Below, piece after piece: positions 13,318-24,376 of a stretch of 64,000 nt of DNA. How positions within the stretch are numbered: position 1 is the first letter of the stretch; every line of letters starts with the position of its first letter. This DNA comes from Perognathus longimembris pacificus. Taxonomy: Eukaryota; Chordata; Mammalia; Rodentia; Heteromyidae. The notes below the pieces were generated by a model, which saw only the letters and a program-made list of their open reading frames with translations, ran no database searches and was not told where the DNA came from. The position numbers and the translations under genes were made by a program. The stretch is taken from the NCBI RefSeq assembly GCF_023159225.1, contig NC_063166.1:45625149-45689148 (forward strand), given 5' to 3'.

Positions 13318-14729
13318 CTATTGTAGTTTCTTTCTGTTTCTGTCTGTGTGTCCTGTACGAATTCTGATGGGTGGGGTTCCCCTCTTAGAATTTGCTGTAA
13401 GGCTGTTTTTTTTATTCACATACTCCTTTAGATCCTCTTTGCTATGGAAAGATCTGGTTTTTCCCTCGAATGTGAATTCTAGTTTCGCTGGATATCTAAT
13501 TCTGGGTTGCCAATTGTTGGCCTGTAGGACTTGGATTGTGTTCTTCCATGCTCTTCCTGTGTGGTAGGTTTGTCTGGAGAGGTCTGCTGTGATTCGGATT
13601 CTTTTCCCATTGTAATAAATCTCTTTCTTCTCTTTGGCTGCATTCAAAATTTGCTCTTTATTCTTGAGATCTGAAGTCTTGATTATTATGTGCCTGGGCG
13701 AGGATTTTTTAGGGTCTGGTCTGCCAGGCGTCCTATAGGCTTCGGTTACCTGGGTGAGGTTTCTTGTGAGATTGGGGAAGTTTTCTGCCATAACTCTATT
13801 GAAAATATGTTGAAGCCCTCTGTTCTGGTATTCGGCTCCTTCTTCTATTCCAATTATGCACAGATTATATCTCTTGTCTTTGTCCACTAGCTCCTGGATT
13901 AGTCTGCCCTGGAGTTTTACCGTTTCTTGGAGTGTGGTAATTTTCTGGTCCTTATTGGCTGCATTGTCTTCCAAAAGAGAGATTCGGGATTCAATATGAT
14001 CAGTTCTTTGTGATGTGGCTTCAAGTGTGGAGTTTATGGATGTCAGGGAGCTATTTATGGTTGCCAGATCAGCTCTGATCATGGAAATTTCTTTCTTTAA
14101 AGGGTTGTATTTTAAATCTATTTTTTCATGCATTTCACTTCTCAGGATGTTAAGGTCTTCTTTAACATAGGTTTGCACTGTATCCATTTTTGCTTCCATT
14201 TCTCTCTTGACTTCCTGAAGGTCCTTCGAGACTTCCATTCTAAACTCCTGGAATTGTTTTCTGAATTAATTCCTGAGGCTTTCCTTCATTTCTGCCACTG
14301 TTGTTTTTTTATTCTCCATCTCCTCTTCAGTCGTACTACTTTTTGGAGCTTGCGAGTTGGCTTGACCTTTCATGAAATTTGTAATATTTCTTTGTGATTT
14401 GCTCATCTGGAGATCTGTAGGTGGGGCCCTCGGCTTGGCTTTGTGCTGGTCCCCGCTGGTCCATCAGTGGAGACTTGTTTGTGTCCTGGCTCTGGGTTTG
14501 AGTTTGGCTGTTGAACCTTACTGCCCAATGGGTGAGCATGACCATCTCGGTTGTTGCCAGGGTGGTCACCCTCACTGCACTTGGGGGTGGGTAGGTTCTT
14601 TGTCTTTCTCTGCAGGACTGTGTCCTGCCCCTGTGTTGTGCTGACCCTAGTGTGCCCCTGATGGGGGTTTGTGGGTCGCTGATTCAGCATGGCATGTAGA
14701 TTTTTCTCTTCTTTGATTCTTTTTCCCAC
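13318..14729 (-). pseudogene. L1 ORF1 (RNA-binding protein), N-terminus broken
   Basis: ORF1p is the trimeric nucleic-acid chaperone that coats L1 RNA in cytoplasmic particles. The open part (14238-13318, 306 codons to a proper stop) shows a heptad-rich coiled coil (about 1-120), an RRM-like domain with LCIIGI (126-131) and RHIIIKTS (182-189), and a C-terminal domain with RIRITADL (213-220) and YPAKL (249-253). Just upstream of Met1 the frame hits a TAA. Plausible N-terminal sequence lies in two other frames: 14575-14336, and 14729-14403, the latter beginning MGKRIKEEKN, a plausible true start. So at least one or two frameshifts separate the N-terminus from the conserved core. The alternative is that translation starts at the internal Met and the upstream parts are 5' UTR; the lysine-rich start argues for the frameshift reading. 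Confidence 0.85.
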
Positions 14730-14792
14730 TTGGTACCATAATGAGAGGAGCTCACCTCTCTGATTGAGAATTGCTGCTGAGAGGCGGCTATG

Positions 14793-15000
14793 CCCACCTG
14801 TGTGGATTGCTCTTGTCAGAGCAGGTGTTGTTGTTGAGGGGTGGCCCGCTCACCTGTGTGGAGTGCGCTTATCAGAGCGGGCACTTCCTTTGGGGGTTCT
14901 GCCCACCTGTGAGGAGTGCGCCTATCAGAGCGGGCACTGCTGCTGGGGGGCCCTGCTCACCTGTGTGGAGTATGCCTATCAGAATGGGCATTGTAGTTTG
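14793..15000 (-). repeat. Four-copy tandem repeat of about 54 bp in the L1 5' region
   Basis: CACCTGTG recurs at 14795, 14851, 14904 and 14958 (steps of 56, 53 and 54 bp). Each is followed by a GAGTGCGC-like block and then TATCAGAGCGGGCA or a close variant. The copies differ by substitutions and small indels. The array lies just upstream of the likely ORF1 start, similar in placement to promoter monomers in other rodent L1s but much shorter. Confidence 0.85.
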
Positions 15001-16253
15001 CGTGCTTCTGCTCTTCTGCAGAGGGTTGGGCAGGAGATCCTCCTGCTGGAGGGCTAGCATGTTGGCCCACGCTGGCCCTCTGGGGGGGCATGTGTGTGTG
15101 CACTCTAGTGCTTCCTTTGGGGACGTGCTGCCCCGAGTTGTTGGAGGGGGCTTGTGCCCTCTAGTGAGTCTGCTGTGGGGGGCGGTATGCATGGACCCCA
15201 GCAGGTTCAAGTGTCTGTGCGTGGGTTGGTACCCACAGACTCTGTGCCTCCGCTGTGAGGGGGGCGTGTGTTTGGGCCCAGGTGTCCCTACTGTGTGATA
15301 TTGCACACCAGCAAGCCTGTGACTGTTGTTCAAAAAGTCTATGAGGACCAGGCACCTCAGGTGGAGTTCCAATGACTACCAGTCCCCAGGCCCCTGCTGG
15401 GGAGGGGCCAGGGCTGGTGTGGCCAGGTTCAGGCTCCTCAGCTGGGGTTTTGGGGGATGCCTGTCTAAGGTGTTTCCTGGTCACTTTGTTGGGCACTGCT
15501 CTGCCTCTGCTAGCTCCCGTGCCCTCCCAGAAGCTGTAGGGTCCTAGAGTCACCAGATATGGGGCTCCTTTGTTCCCTCGGGGCAGGGAGGGTGGGGGAT
15601 GGAGCTATAGCTTCTTTGTAGGGTTTGGGTCTCTGCTAGAGCTGGTCTCCCATTTGGGGGGGTGGGTAATGGGGAACTTGCTGGTCCTGGATTGTGTGTG
15701 TATTCCGCGCTATTGTGGGCTTTTCAGGGCTGGGGTGCTGAGGTGTGGTGATGGGTCGTTTTGTGGTGGTGGTCCCAGCTCTCCCTGTCTGGCTCTGCCC
15801 ATCTGTGCCACCCGGTTCCTCTGCTGTTTACGTCTGTTCCCGGCCATTCAGTCCTGCACCTCCAGTCCTGTGCCGCCGTCTGTCTCAGTTGGTCTGCGCT
15901 CCGTCTGGGGTTCGTGGAGCTCCTGCTGTCTGGACTCTGCACTCCTGGCGTGACTTTTCAGCTGTTGCTTCTCTGGTTACTGACCGTCTATGGTCCCATT
16001 TGCTGGCTCCAGGTCCCCTTTCCCAGCCTGGCCCTGTACGGGCCAGGGTCGGCAGTGGGGGGGAGGGGTACCCTGGAGATTTTCCGGCTCTGTGCAGGTT
16101 ATAGGCTCTTTTTTTTTTGTTCTTTTTCATTTCCTGTGTTTCTCTGTTGTTTCTGGTTGTTGGGTTTGCTGGATTCTTGATGGGGTATTGGGTGCTGGAG
16201 TTCCCAGCTCACTATTCGGTTGGAGCGAGTTGGGGTGCCTCCCTACTGTGATG

Positions 16254-16267
16254 GCGCCATCTTCCCC
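16254..16267 (-). promoter_or_regulatory. Possible YY1 site at the L1 5' end
   Basis: CCATCTT at 16257-16263 (L1 strand AAGATGG) lies within 20 bp of the L1 5' border. Human L1 carries a YY1 site at the same place that sets the transcription start. Function here is inferred from sequence and position. Confidence 0.6.
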
Positions 16268-16274
16268 TCCAGTC

Positions 16275-16289
16275 CAGACCTGAGATTTA
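16275..16289. repeat. Right TSD of the full-length L1
   Basis: CAGACCTGAGATTTA, identical to 9113-9127. It marks the L1 5' border. Confidence 0.95.
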
Positions 16290-16348
16290 ATTGTTGTCAT
16301 ATGTTAGCCTCATGAAATTAAACCAACATTTGATTCTTTTGATGACCT

Positions 16349-16577
16349 TTTTTTTCCCTTTCCAGTCCTGGGGCTTGAACTTAGAGCCTGGGTGCTGACC
16401 GGGAGTTTCTTTCCCTCAAGGCTAGTGCTCTACCACCTGAGCCACAATTCCACTTACAGCCTCTTTAATTGTTTCATTGGCAATAAAAATCTGCCTGGCT
16501 GGTTATGAACCACTATCTTAAGATCTCAGCCTCCTGAATAGCTAGGATTAAAGTCCTGAGCTAGCAGTGCCCAGCTT
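16349..16577 (-). mobile_element. B1-like/Geo SINE
   Basis: Reverse-oriented: T-run, CCAGTCCTGGGGCTTGAAC, CTCAAGGCTAGTGCTCTACCA, then the B1-like part GATCTCAGCCTCCTGAATAG and AGCTAGGATTAAAG. Full dimer, moderately diverged. Confidence 0.9.
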
Positions 16578-16589
16578 AAGGTGTTTTTT

Positions 16590-16728
16590 TTTTTTTAAAT
16601 TAAATTTTTTTTTAATTGGCATGCTGTCACTATGTAACCCAGGCTGGTCTTCAACTCATGCCTCTCCTCTCTCAGCCTCCAGAGTCCTGTGTTTACAGGC
16701 ATGTGCCATCAAACCTGGCTGTCAAACA
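16590..16728 (-). mobile_element. B1-type (7SL-derived) SINE
   Basis: Reverse-oriented B1 monomer: CACTATGTAACCCAGGCTGGTC, CTCAGCCTCCAGAGTCCTGTG and TTTACAGGCATGTGCCATC, preceded by a T-rich tail. No Geo half is attached. Confidence 0.85.
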
Positions 16729-17303
16729 CTTTCTTAATGTAATGAGCTTATTGTGCTGTTTGTGGATTAGAGCAAAGAACCTCCTATATGATCGGTGCCC
16801 AGTTGAGAACAATGATTAGTTAATGTCTGAAGTATGCAAGGTAGAATTCCTCTAATATAACTTACAGATGTTGTGTATGGATACACAATTGGCTGAACAA
16901 ATCTAGGGCTATACGTCCCTTAATTTGTTTAGAGGGAGGGCCTCACTGTTATTTTTAAAATAAACTCCATTTTTAAGACCCTTCTTTGAATATTATTCTG
17001 AATTATCTTGCAAAACAGGCCAGCTGCTTCTGGAAACTTGAGTCTCCCTCGAGGCTGCTGAAGCGTCTTACTTTGAACATGGTAAAAATAACCCAAGTAC
17101 CTTCCTTCCCTGGGGAATGATGGTGCTACAGACTGCACAGAAATCGGGAGATACAGGGTACTTTGATTGTGTCTTCCGAAGAAAGTTTCTGGAACTTTCC
17201 AAAGCTAGTTAGTTTTGAATGCCTTGCAGGTTTCAAAAGAAGTTCTTTCTAAGCTGGTGGAGAGGCAATAGCAGTTTCTAACCTGAAATTTTTTACGAGC
17301 TTT
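16729..17303. other. Nothing recognised
   Basis: Mixed-composition sequence without an evident gene or repeat. Confidence 0.4.
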
Positions 17304-17551
17304 AAAGTACATTAAAGGTGAGGCTGGGAATGTGGCCTAGTGGCAAGAGTGCTTGCCTCCTATACATGAAGCCCTGGGTTCAATTCCCCAGTACCACATA
17401 TATAGGGAAAAAACAGCCAGAAGTGGAGCTGTGGCTTAAGTGGCAGAGTGCTAGCCTCGAGCAAAAAAGAAGCCAGGGACAGTGCTCAGGCCCTGAGTCC
17501 AAAGCCTAAGACTGGCAAAAAAAAAAAAAAAAAAAAAAGTACATTAAGGGT
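17304..17551 (+). mobile_element. IDL-Geo SINE with TSD
   Basis: The left monomer starts GGCTGGGAATGTGGCCTAGT with B box GGTTCAATTCC. The Geo half has GAGCTGTGGCTTAAGTGGCA and a long poly(A). The TSD AAAGTACATTAAAGGT (17304-17319) matches 17536-17551 with one mismatch. Confidence 0.95.
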
Positions 17552-18500
17552 AGGGTAGAAATCTGACACCGAAACAACCATGGACAAGGGCTAGGTTTTG
17601 TGGGTGAAAATTAGCATTCACTTGCCTGTGCTTAGAGATTGGAGCTGATACCAAGCTATTAACTTCAGAATTATATCTCATACCAAAACCATTGGAGGAT
17701 TTAGAAGGAAACATCTCTGTGTTTGCCACAGAAACAAATACTGCAGTTTTCTCAGGGCCTCCTGCCATCCTCATGCTGTCATTCAGTGTAAAATGAGATT
17801 GAGATCGGGCATTCTGTGACAGGGAGAAAGGCTCTCCTAGAGCCTCCTTTGGGGCACAGAATGGGTCTTTTCCAGGCAACTTTCAGAGCTGTGTAAACTG
17901 TAGCTAGGTGCGTGGCTGCATAAATCCCTCTTAATGTCTCTCATTAGAACAGCTGAGACATTTCTTTGCAAATCTTCCTTCTTGGATGAGGAAACACAAC
18001 AATACTTTGTGGCAACTATTACAATGAGCTCATATATTGTTGTGTCCTAGATATCCTAGAAAAACGTTATTAAGCACTATGTGTACTCTATGCTTTTAGA
18101 AAACATCTTTGTGGACTTAGAAAAAAATTACTAATATCACATTCTAAATAACTTGCACTATTTGTTCATAAAATATATAACATGTGATAGCAGTGACCTT
18201 TGGAAAATTACTTTCCCTATGAGGTAATTTATAACTTATGGAAAGTATTAGATACTTTAATGTTTTCCTCTTTCTTTGTCATTGTTTCTTTTTATTGCAT
18301 TAATTAGATCCAGCACTGAGCTCTGTTTCCATGGACAAAGAGCTCCATATTTTCCAAAGACCTGAAGGGTAAACTGAGGCAAAGTTCTGGGCTATGTACC
18401 TTGAGGAGTTGAATTTGGAGAAGATGGGAAAAAAGGAGGAAGAGGAGCAGAAAGAAGGGATGGAAATTGAGGATAAAATTTATGCAGAATGCTAAATACC
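17552..18500. other. Nothing recognised
   Basis: A 111-codon minus frame (17879-17544) is the longest open stretch. It has no recognised motif and partly overlaps the SINE tail, so I treat it as chance. Confidence 0.4.
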
Positions 18501-18665
18501 TTCTTATGCTTGTCACATTTTCATAGTCTTCCTATAGACCCTATGAGACAGGTGGTATTACCTTCTAATTTATAGACAAAGATTATGGGGGAATTAGAGA
18601 AGAACCTAAGTATTATCTAAGGTTACATTTTCAGAGTTACCAGGGTATTGACCCTAATGCTGGTA
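18500..18665 (-). mobile_element. MIR SINE relic
   Basis: CCCTATGAGACAGGTGGTATTA, then TTTATAGACAAAGATTATGG, and later AAGGTTACATTTTCAGAG, follow the reverse of the MIR 3' half (conserved CCCTATGAGGTAGGTA and TTACAGATGAGGAAAC blocks). It is an ancient element shared by mammals. Confidence 0.65.
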
Positions 18666-18772
18666 AAAATGTTCAATTATTTCCTTTAACCAAGTTATAA
18701 AGCGAACAGTCATTAAAATCCATGGTTCTATTGACAGATCATGGGTCTATCCTGCCACCCCCCCAATATTTT

Positions 18773-19003
18773 ACTTTTTGTGTTGGTCAGGAGGCTTGAA
18801 CTCAGGGCTCAGGTGCTATCCCTGAGCTTTTTTGCTCAAGGCTGGTGCTATACCTCTTTGAGCCACAGCTCCACTTCCAATTTTTGAGTGGTTAATGGCA
18901 GATTAAGAGTCTCACATGGATTTTCTGCCCAGACTAGCTTTGAACCTCAATCCTCAGATTTCAGCTTGCTTAGTAGATAGGATTACAAGCATGAGCCCCA
19001 GCA
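18773..19003 (-). mobile_element. B1-like/Geo SINE
   Basis: Reverse-oriented dimer: GGCTTGAACTCAGGGCTC, TTGAGCCACAGCTCCACTTCC, GGTTAATGG, GTCTCACATGGATTTTC, then TAGGATTACAAGC. ATCCTGCC with a C-run occurs on both sides (18749-18764 and 19003-19012), a likely TSD that has lost or gained Cs. Confidence 0.85.
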
Positions 19004-19780
19004 TCCTGCCCCAATTCTTTATTCCTTGTCTATAGAGGAAGGTATATTTAATGACTTCTATTTTTTTTTCCTGATATGTATTTACTTATTCCTAAAACAT
19101 GTGATTTCACCAGGTTGTTGTTTATCAATTTTAGTTCCTCTTACAATGTCTGTAAATCTATTTTACCTATGACATTCTCATTCTGACCCTTCTCCTTCAT
19201 TTACCACATTTAGCATTTCACTTTTTTTCTATATAGTGATGCATTCTGCCAATTACAGAAATACCTTTTCTCTTTTTGTATAATTCATTTTTCTTGAGCT
19301 TTGTAATAAATCACTTCCACTTATTTAGCTGTATGCCTCATCCAATTTTGCTCTCAAATATTGCAGTAGATCTGTCAAACACTTCAGTAGTTAACAAGAC
19401 CTATAGGTTACATCCCCCTCCCCAGAGGTATCTACTTAATTTTGCTCCCAAAAAAGAACTTATTTCCTTTAAGCCTTCTCTGTTCCTTTAGATGAGTCTT
19501 TATCATAGTCATGTGTTGGATCACTCCTTTATGTACCTATCTCTTTATTTCTATGTATGTTCAGTCCACTTTATTAGTTTATCTCCTGTAGTAATGTATG
19601 TTAAAATGAAATAGGTGCTTTGAGTTGAAGGAGTTCCTTTAACTTCTAATAGATTAACCCTTATTAAATATGTGATTTTTAAAAAACATTTTCTCTCATT
19701 TATATAGGCTACCTTTACACTTCACCAACCATTTATATTGCTGAAGCATATTACTTTGGTGTACTTATTTTATCTGGGGT

Positions 19781-19935
19781 TTCTACTAAGCCACAATTCC
19801 ACTTCCAGATTTTTCTGTAATTAATTAGAGATAAGAGTCTCATGAACTTTACTTCCTGGGCTGACTTTCAAATAGTGATTCTCAAATCTCAGCCTCCTTA
19901 GTGGGCAAGATTACAGACGGGAGCAACCAGCACCT
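19781..19935 (-). mobile_element. B1-like/Geo SINE, partial
   Basis: It begins inside the Geo half (AAGCCACAATTCCACTTCC) and runs through AGAGATAAGAGTCTCATGAAC and CTCAGCCTCCTTAG. The Geo tail part is missing. Confidence 0.8.
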
Positions 19936-20589
19936 AAATTAGTATTACTATTTATGTGGGGATTTGTTACTTGTACATTTGGTGCTGTATCTACTGCTAA
20001 GTTCAAGGCTCATGTTTTGCATGAAAATCCTTTTTCAGTCTCTTTTAGCAACATTCCTTGAAGAGTCTGTCCTTTCTTCCTTTTCTTGGCACTTTTCTTG
20101 GAGATTGATGGAGAGTGTGGTCTTTTGGGGGAGGTGGGTGTCTCTTTTCCATCCCACTGGAGCACAGGTATGCATTTAGGGAAAACCCTACTGTTTTGAC
20201 TACTGTTCTTTGCTATAGAATTTGGTTTGGGAATTTCAATGCCTTCAGCCTTGTTTTTTCTTAGGCTTACTTAGGTGATGCAGAAGAGTCTTTTGTGATT
20301 CTCTATGAATTGCAAAATCAATTCTTCACATTAGTTCTGTGATAAAACCATTGATTACTTCTGCATATCCCTTTGGTAGTATTAAGAGCTTATCAATATT
20401 GCCTTTCAATTCACGAGTATAGAATGTCTTCCCACTTGTTTGTTTCTTTAGTTTTTTTTTCATCAGTTGTTTCAAAGATTTCAGTAAAAAAAAAGTTTTA
20501 CTTTGCCCTGTAAATTTATTTCTAAACATTTTGTTCTATTTGGTGCTACTATGTTGGGATTATGTTTCATATTTTGATTTAAAATAGTT
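19936..20589. other. Nothing recognised
   Basis: AT-rich with short open frames only. Confidence 0.4.
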
Positions 20590-21262
20590 TATATTACCAG
20601 CTGAGACTCTCAGCAGACATTTCTACAAAGAAGAATTACCAACGGTTATAGGGAAGATCATTCAATATCATAGTCATCAAGAAAAGCAAATCAATAGTAC
20701 AATGAAATATTTCCTAACAGTTGTCAGAATGATTATCACAACACAGAAAGAGAGAGCGAAGCTTACCTTAAATGTGGTGATATTAAAATTCTTACATAGT
20801 GTTTTGAAGAATGCTAAATGGTACAACCTTTAAGGAAAACAATATGTTGGTAATTCCACAAACGTAAAATGGTATTTCCATATGATCCAGAAATTCTACT
20901 TCTGGATATTCATTTAAAAGAATTGAAATTCAGTTTCCCTTAAAGATTATTACTCTCATGTATATGCAGCATTCTTCACAATAGCTAAGATGTGAAAATA
21001 ATCTAAATATTCATTGGGAGATGATTTGGTAAAGAAAATATATACACAGTATCCTTCCAAAAGAAGGAAATTCTAAAATATATGCCAATATGAGTGAACC
21101 TTGGGGGCATTATGCTAAATAGCCTATGCCAGTGAGAAAGACAAATGTATGCTCTCACTTATAGGAAGTATCTAAAATATTCAGATCCATAAAACCAGAG
21201 GGAAATGGAGGCTGCCTGGGGCTGTGGTAAGAGATGGGTTGAAATCATCAGGTAAAAATTTC
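20590..21262 (+). mobile_element. Old L1 fragment (ORF2 end and 3' part)
   Basis: CCATATGATCCAGAAATTCTA, CACAATAGCTAAGATGTG and GAGGCTGCCTGGGGCTG are typical of ancient mammalian L1 3' regions. It is far more diverged than the other L1s here and is non-coding. Confidence 0.75.
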
Positions 21263-22080
21263 CTGTTAAGTAAGATGAATAAACCCTAGAAACCCATTGC
21301 AAAATATTATTCTTATATTCAATAATATTGTATTTTTCCACTTAAAATTTTACTCAGAGGCACATTTCACATTAAATGTTTTAATAGCAATGAAATAGAA
21401 AATTTTAAAGGATGTGAAAAGAAAGGTTTGTGTGCTTGTTCTTTATTTTCAGTTCTCTGTACTTAGGAACCACATGATTGAAACGTGTGGCTGAACAGAA
21501 CTTCTTAGCTAATTAATACTAATTCTAATACTAATTTAATACTAATTAATACTCATTCTCTTTTCATTTTCTGTTGCTGCGGTTGAAAATTCCTCTGCCC
21601 TTTTGACTTCTGCTTCTTTATTCGTGGTCAATTTTTTTTCTTTCTAGCCTTTTATAATTTTTTTTTCTCATCCCCACTGTTTCTAAACTATTACTAAGCT
21701 GTTCATTGGTGTGTGTGTGTGTGCACACACACATGAAGACACAGGTGTGCTTTGTGTATATACATATGAACACATGTGCCTGTGGATATGTATGTGTGTA
21801 TGTCCGTGTGTGTTCATTGAGGAGGATATTTTTCTCTTTTTTTTTGTACCCATAGTTATGCCTTTGTTTCTGTTGACTTCTGTTCTTCAAATAGTAAAAG
21901 TTTCTTTTATTTTTTTCTCCTAAAAATGTTGCCCTTTTGAAGATTCTGATGAGACTTCCTAGAATTCTTATTATTTATTTAAACTTCATTACTTTTTAAA
22001 TGTCTGTCCTTTTTATCTTTTTCTTTCTTTTTTTGTGAGACAGTCCTTAATCTTTGTCCATTGATATTGTTCTGCCCTTT
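21263..22080. other. AT-rich, with a GT/CA hairpin tract
   Basis: Nothing gene-like. At 21709-21733 a (GT)n run meets a CA run through GTGCAC, giving a self-complementary tract. T-rich low-complexity sequence surrounds it. Confidence 0.5.
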
Positions 22081-22213
22081 AAAAAGCTTTATGAAAGGAA
22101 GTCGCACTGTGGCTGAAGTGGTAGGGCACTAGCCTTGAGCTGAAGAGCTTAGTTAGGGTCAGCACCCAGGCCCAGAGTTCAAGCCCCATGACCTACCACC
22201 AAAAAGGTTTATG
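22081..22213 (+). mobile_element. Geo right-monomer-only SINE insertion
   Basis: Only the Geo half is present (CGCACTGTGGCTGAAGTGGT ... AGAGTTCAAGCCCC). It is flanked by AAAAAGCTTTATG (22081-22093) and AAAAAGGTTTATG (22201-22213), a 13-bp TSD with one mismatch. The insertion therefore arrived already lacking the left monomer. Confidence 0.8.
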
Positions 22214-22649
22214 GTGTAAGATAGAAACACCTATGAGGCTTTATTCTTTATTATCTTTTATTCATTTTTATAGTATTCAGTTTTAAACTCAAGGTCTGTT
22301 GTTCCTTTTAGGCAAGCCTTTTACCACTTGAGGTATGCTCATAGCTCTTTTGCTTTAGTTATTTTTTACACAAGCTCTCACATTTATGCCCGGCCTCCCT
22401 AAACTGTAATTCTTCCTTGTAATACTTCTTACACACATGGAAAGTGTCATATTTTCAGCATTTATATTTTTTGAGAAGAGATCTTCTGAATTTCTTTTGG
22501 GTCTCCTGACTTGCCTTGAATGGAGAGATTCCTGATTTCTGCCTCGTAAGTAATTAGGAATGTAAATACAGGTATGAGTCCCTACATCTTTTACTTTTTC
22601 TTTCTTTTCTTTTTTTCCTCTCTCTCTTTTTTCTTTTTTCTTTATCTTT

Positions 22650-22710
22650 TTGGTGTCAGTATTGGCTTGAACTCAGTACTAAGGCACTGTCCCTGAGCCC
22701 CCCCGCCCAG
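22650..22710 (-). mobile_element. Left part of a SINE split by an L1
   Basis: GGCTTGAACTCAGTACTAAG and GGCACTGTCCCTGAGC are the Geo tail half in reverse. The sequence breaks off there and resumes at 25791 with GGCTAGTGCTGTGACA, the next part of the same monomer, so the two pieces look like one SINE split by the L1 between them. Confidence 0.7.
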
Positions 22711-22727
22711 GAATTTAACAAAACACC

Positions 22728-23577
22728 TGTTCATTTATTATTTTTTAAATTTTATTTTATTTTATTTTAAGGGTCATGTACAGAGTTACATAAATAAAGT
22801 AATGAATACATTTCTTGTCAAATATTGTTACCCCTCCATCATTTTCCCTACTTTCCATCTCCCTGACTTCTTTCCCCATAAGTTGTAGAGTTCATTTCCA
22901 ACTTACTATCTTGTGGGTTCACTGTTGCATTGCTTCACCTTTTGTCCTTCTTCTCACCATTTTGTTACATCTCTTCCCTTCCCCAAAGCAGTCAAATGTA
23001 TATATAAGACACTGGGTGCCAAAATAAAAACCAGTGGCAACAGGGGATAAACCAAAGGGGGAAAATATGAAGAAGCAAAGAAGTACCTTTGTACAGTACA
23101 TTAAGACCCCCAAACAGACAAAACCCCCTCTGGTTTCTATATCTTGCAGTTCATTTTTATTAGCACCATTTTATATACTCATATGTACATATTTATTGAA
23201 TTATTGTGATCCTCTGCTAGGACTATTGTGGATATATACTAATTATTACAAATGAGAGAAACCATGGTTCCTAGAAACCATATTTCATTGGGTCTGGCTT
23301 AATTCACTTAAAATGATTTTTTCCAAGTCTTTCCATTTCCTTATGAATGGGGCAATGTCATTCTTTCTGAAGGAAGCATAGAATAAACCACATTTTCTTG
23401 ATCCACTCATCTACTGAGGGGCATCTGGGTTGTAAATAATGCGCAATGCACATAGTTATGCTGGTACTTTATTGTGGTCTTGTTTATGATCATCTGGGTA
23501 AATGCTCAGTGATATCATAAGGAAGCTCTATGTTTAGTCTTTTAAGGAACAGCCATATCCCTTACCAGAGTATTTGA
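22728..23577 (-). mobile_element. Main arm of a 5'-inverted L1 (3' UTR and ORF2 end)
   Basis: From the T-rich tail (22728) through GGTCATGTACAGAGTTACAT and the C-rich 3' UTR tract to the ORF2 C-terminal region at about 23400-23577 (GATCCACTCATCTACTGAGGGGCATCTGG). It stops at ORF2 sequence equivalent to CKLIQ, exactly where the inverted arm to the right ends in L1 order. Older and more diverged than the copies at 33.3 and 43.4 kb. Confidence 0.75.
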
Positions 23578-23965
23578 ATCAGTTTACAGCAGATATGCTA
23601 AAAATATTACAGGAGGGGACAGGAGATATACTTGGGATCCTTGGCACACATTTAAACTTCCAAAGTAAAGACCCAGAAACACAGCAAATCAAAGAAAAAC
23701 TGGATAAATGGGATTGCATTAAACTGTAGGGCTTCTGCATGGCAAAGGACATAGCTAGCAAGATACATAGAAAGCCCTCAGACTGGGAGATCATCACTAG
23801 CTATACAAAAAAACAAAGGCTTCATGTCATTTATAAACCTAGAGCTCAAAAAATTAAACAACCCAATAACAAATACTCAAAGAAACTAACAGCCCATTAA
23901 TACATGGGCAAAAGAATTAAAAACAGACTTCTCTGGAGAGGAAATAAAAATAGTGAAAACTGTCT

Positions 23966-24376
23966 TGTGAGTATTGCTGTTGCATTGGTTTACCCTTTAT
24001 CCTTTGTCTCATCATTTTGATGTTACCCTTCCCTTCCCTAATTCAGATAAATGTATACACAATACCCATGGAACCAAAATCAAATACAATGACAACAGGG
24101 GATAAACCATAGGAAAAGAAAACAAAGAAAAAAAGAAATAAATTCATATTACATTAAAAATAACAACAACAATGAAAACCCTCTTTTTTATATATCTTGG
24201 AGTTCATTTTGCTTAGCTTCATCTTATAGTATCATATGTATATAGCTATTGAGCTAATGCAAGGGAGGATTGGGAGGGAGGGATATTATGAAAAAATATG
24301 ACAAATACTACTTTACATATGTAACTGTAACCCCTTTGTATATCACCTTGGCAATTAAATTAAATTAAATTAAAAA
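23966..24376 (+). mobile_element. Short 5'-inverted L1 nested in an L1
   Basis: 23966-24245 is L1 3' UTR on the minus strand (CTTGTGAGTATTGCTGTTGC ... TAGCTATTGAGCTAATGC). 24246-24376 is the following part of the 3' UTR on the plus strand, ending in AATTAAATTAAATTAAAAAAG. The breakpoint lies at the start of the G-rich tract. No clean TSD was found. Confidence 0.65.

Larger units (their letters stand above)
9128..16274 (-). mobile_element. Full-length LINE-1 retrotransposon, disabled
   Basis: About 7.1 kb on the minus strand bounded by an identical 15-bp TSD. Reading from 16274 leftward: a GC-rich 5' UTR (about 16274-14730), an ORF1 region (14729-13318), ORF2 (about 13215-9583), a 3' UTR (9582-about 9150) and an AATAAATAAATAAAT tail. 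An intact L1 moves by target-primed reverse transcription using ORF1p (RNA binding) and ORF2p (endonuclease plus reverse transcriptase). Here ORF2 is broken by stops and frameshifts and ORF1 lacks a continuous N-terminus, so it cannot be autonomous. Its 3' UTR differs from that of the short young L1s elsewhere in the window and lacks their long G-rich tract, so it belongs to another, probably older, subfamily. The exact TSD shows that the full-length call does not rest on internal homology alone. Confidence 0.95.
14730..16274 (-). promoter_or_regulatory. L1 5' UTR / internal promoter region
   Basis: About 1.5 kb of markedly GC- and CpG-richer sequence at the L1 5' end, matching the position of the pol II internal promoter in other mammalian L1s. 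It includes the repeat array at 14793-15000 and an extreme-5' site that reads AAGATGGCGCCAT on the L1 strand. Several long antisense open frames (for example 14771-15298 and 15761-16180, plus strand) reflect GC content. Promoter activity is inferred from position. Confidence 0.75.

Noticed and set aside
12977..13567. 196-codon plus-strand frame and other plus frames over 9.5-16.3 kb
   Set aside because: These lie antisense to L1 ORF1/ORF2 and are shadows of that coding sequence.
14793..15000. Regular repeats resembling a CRISPR array
   Set aside because: The units are contiguous diverged tandem copies inside an L1, with no unique spacers, in mammalian DNA.
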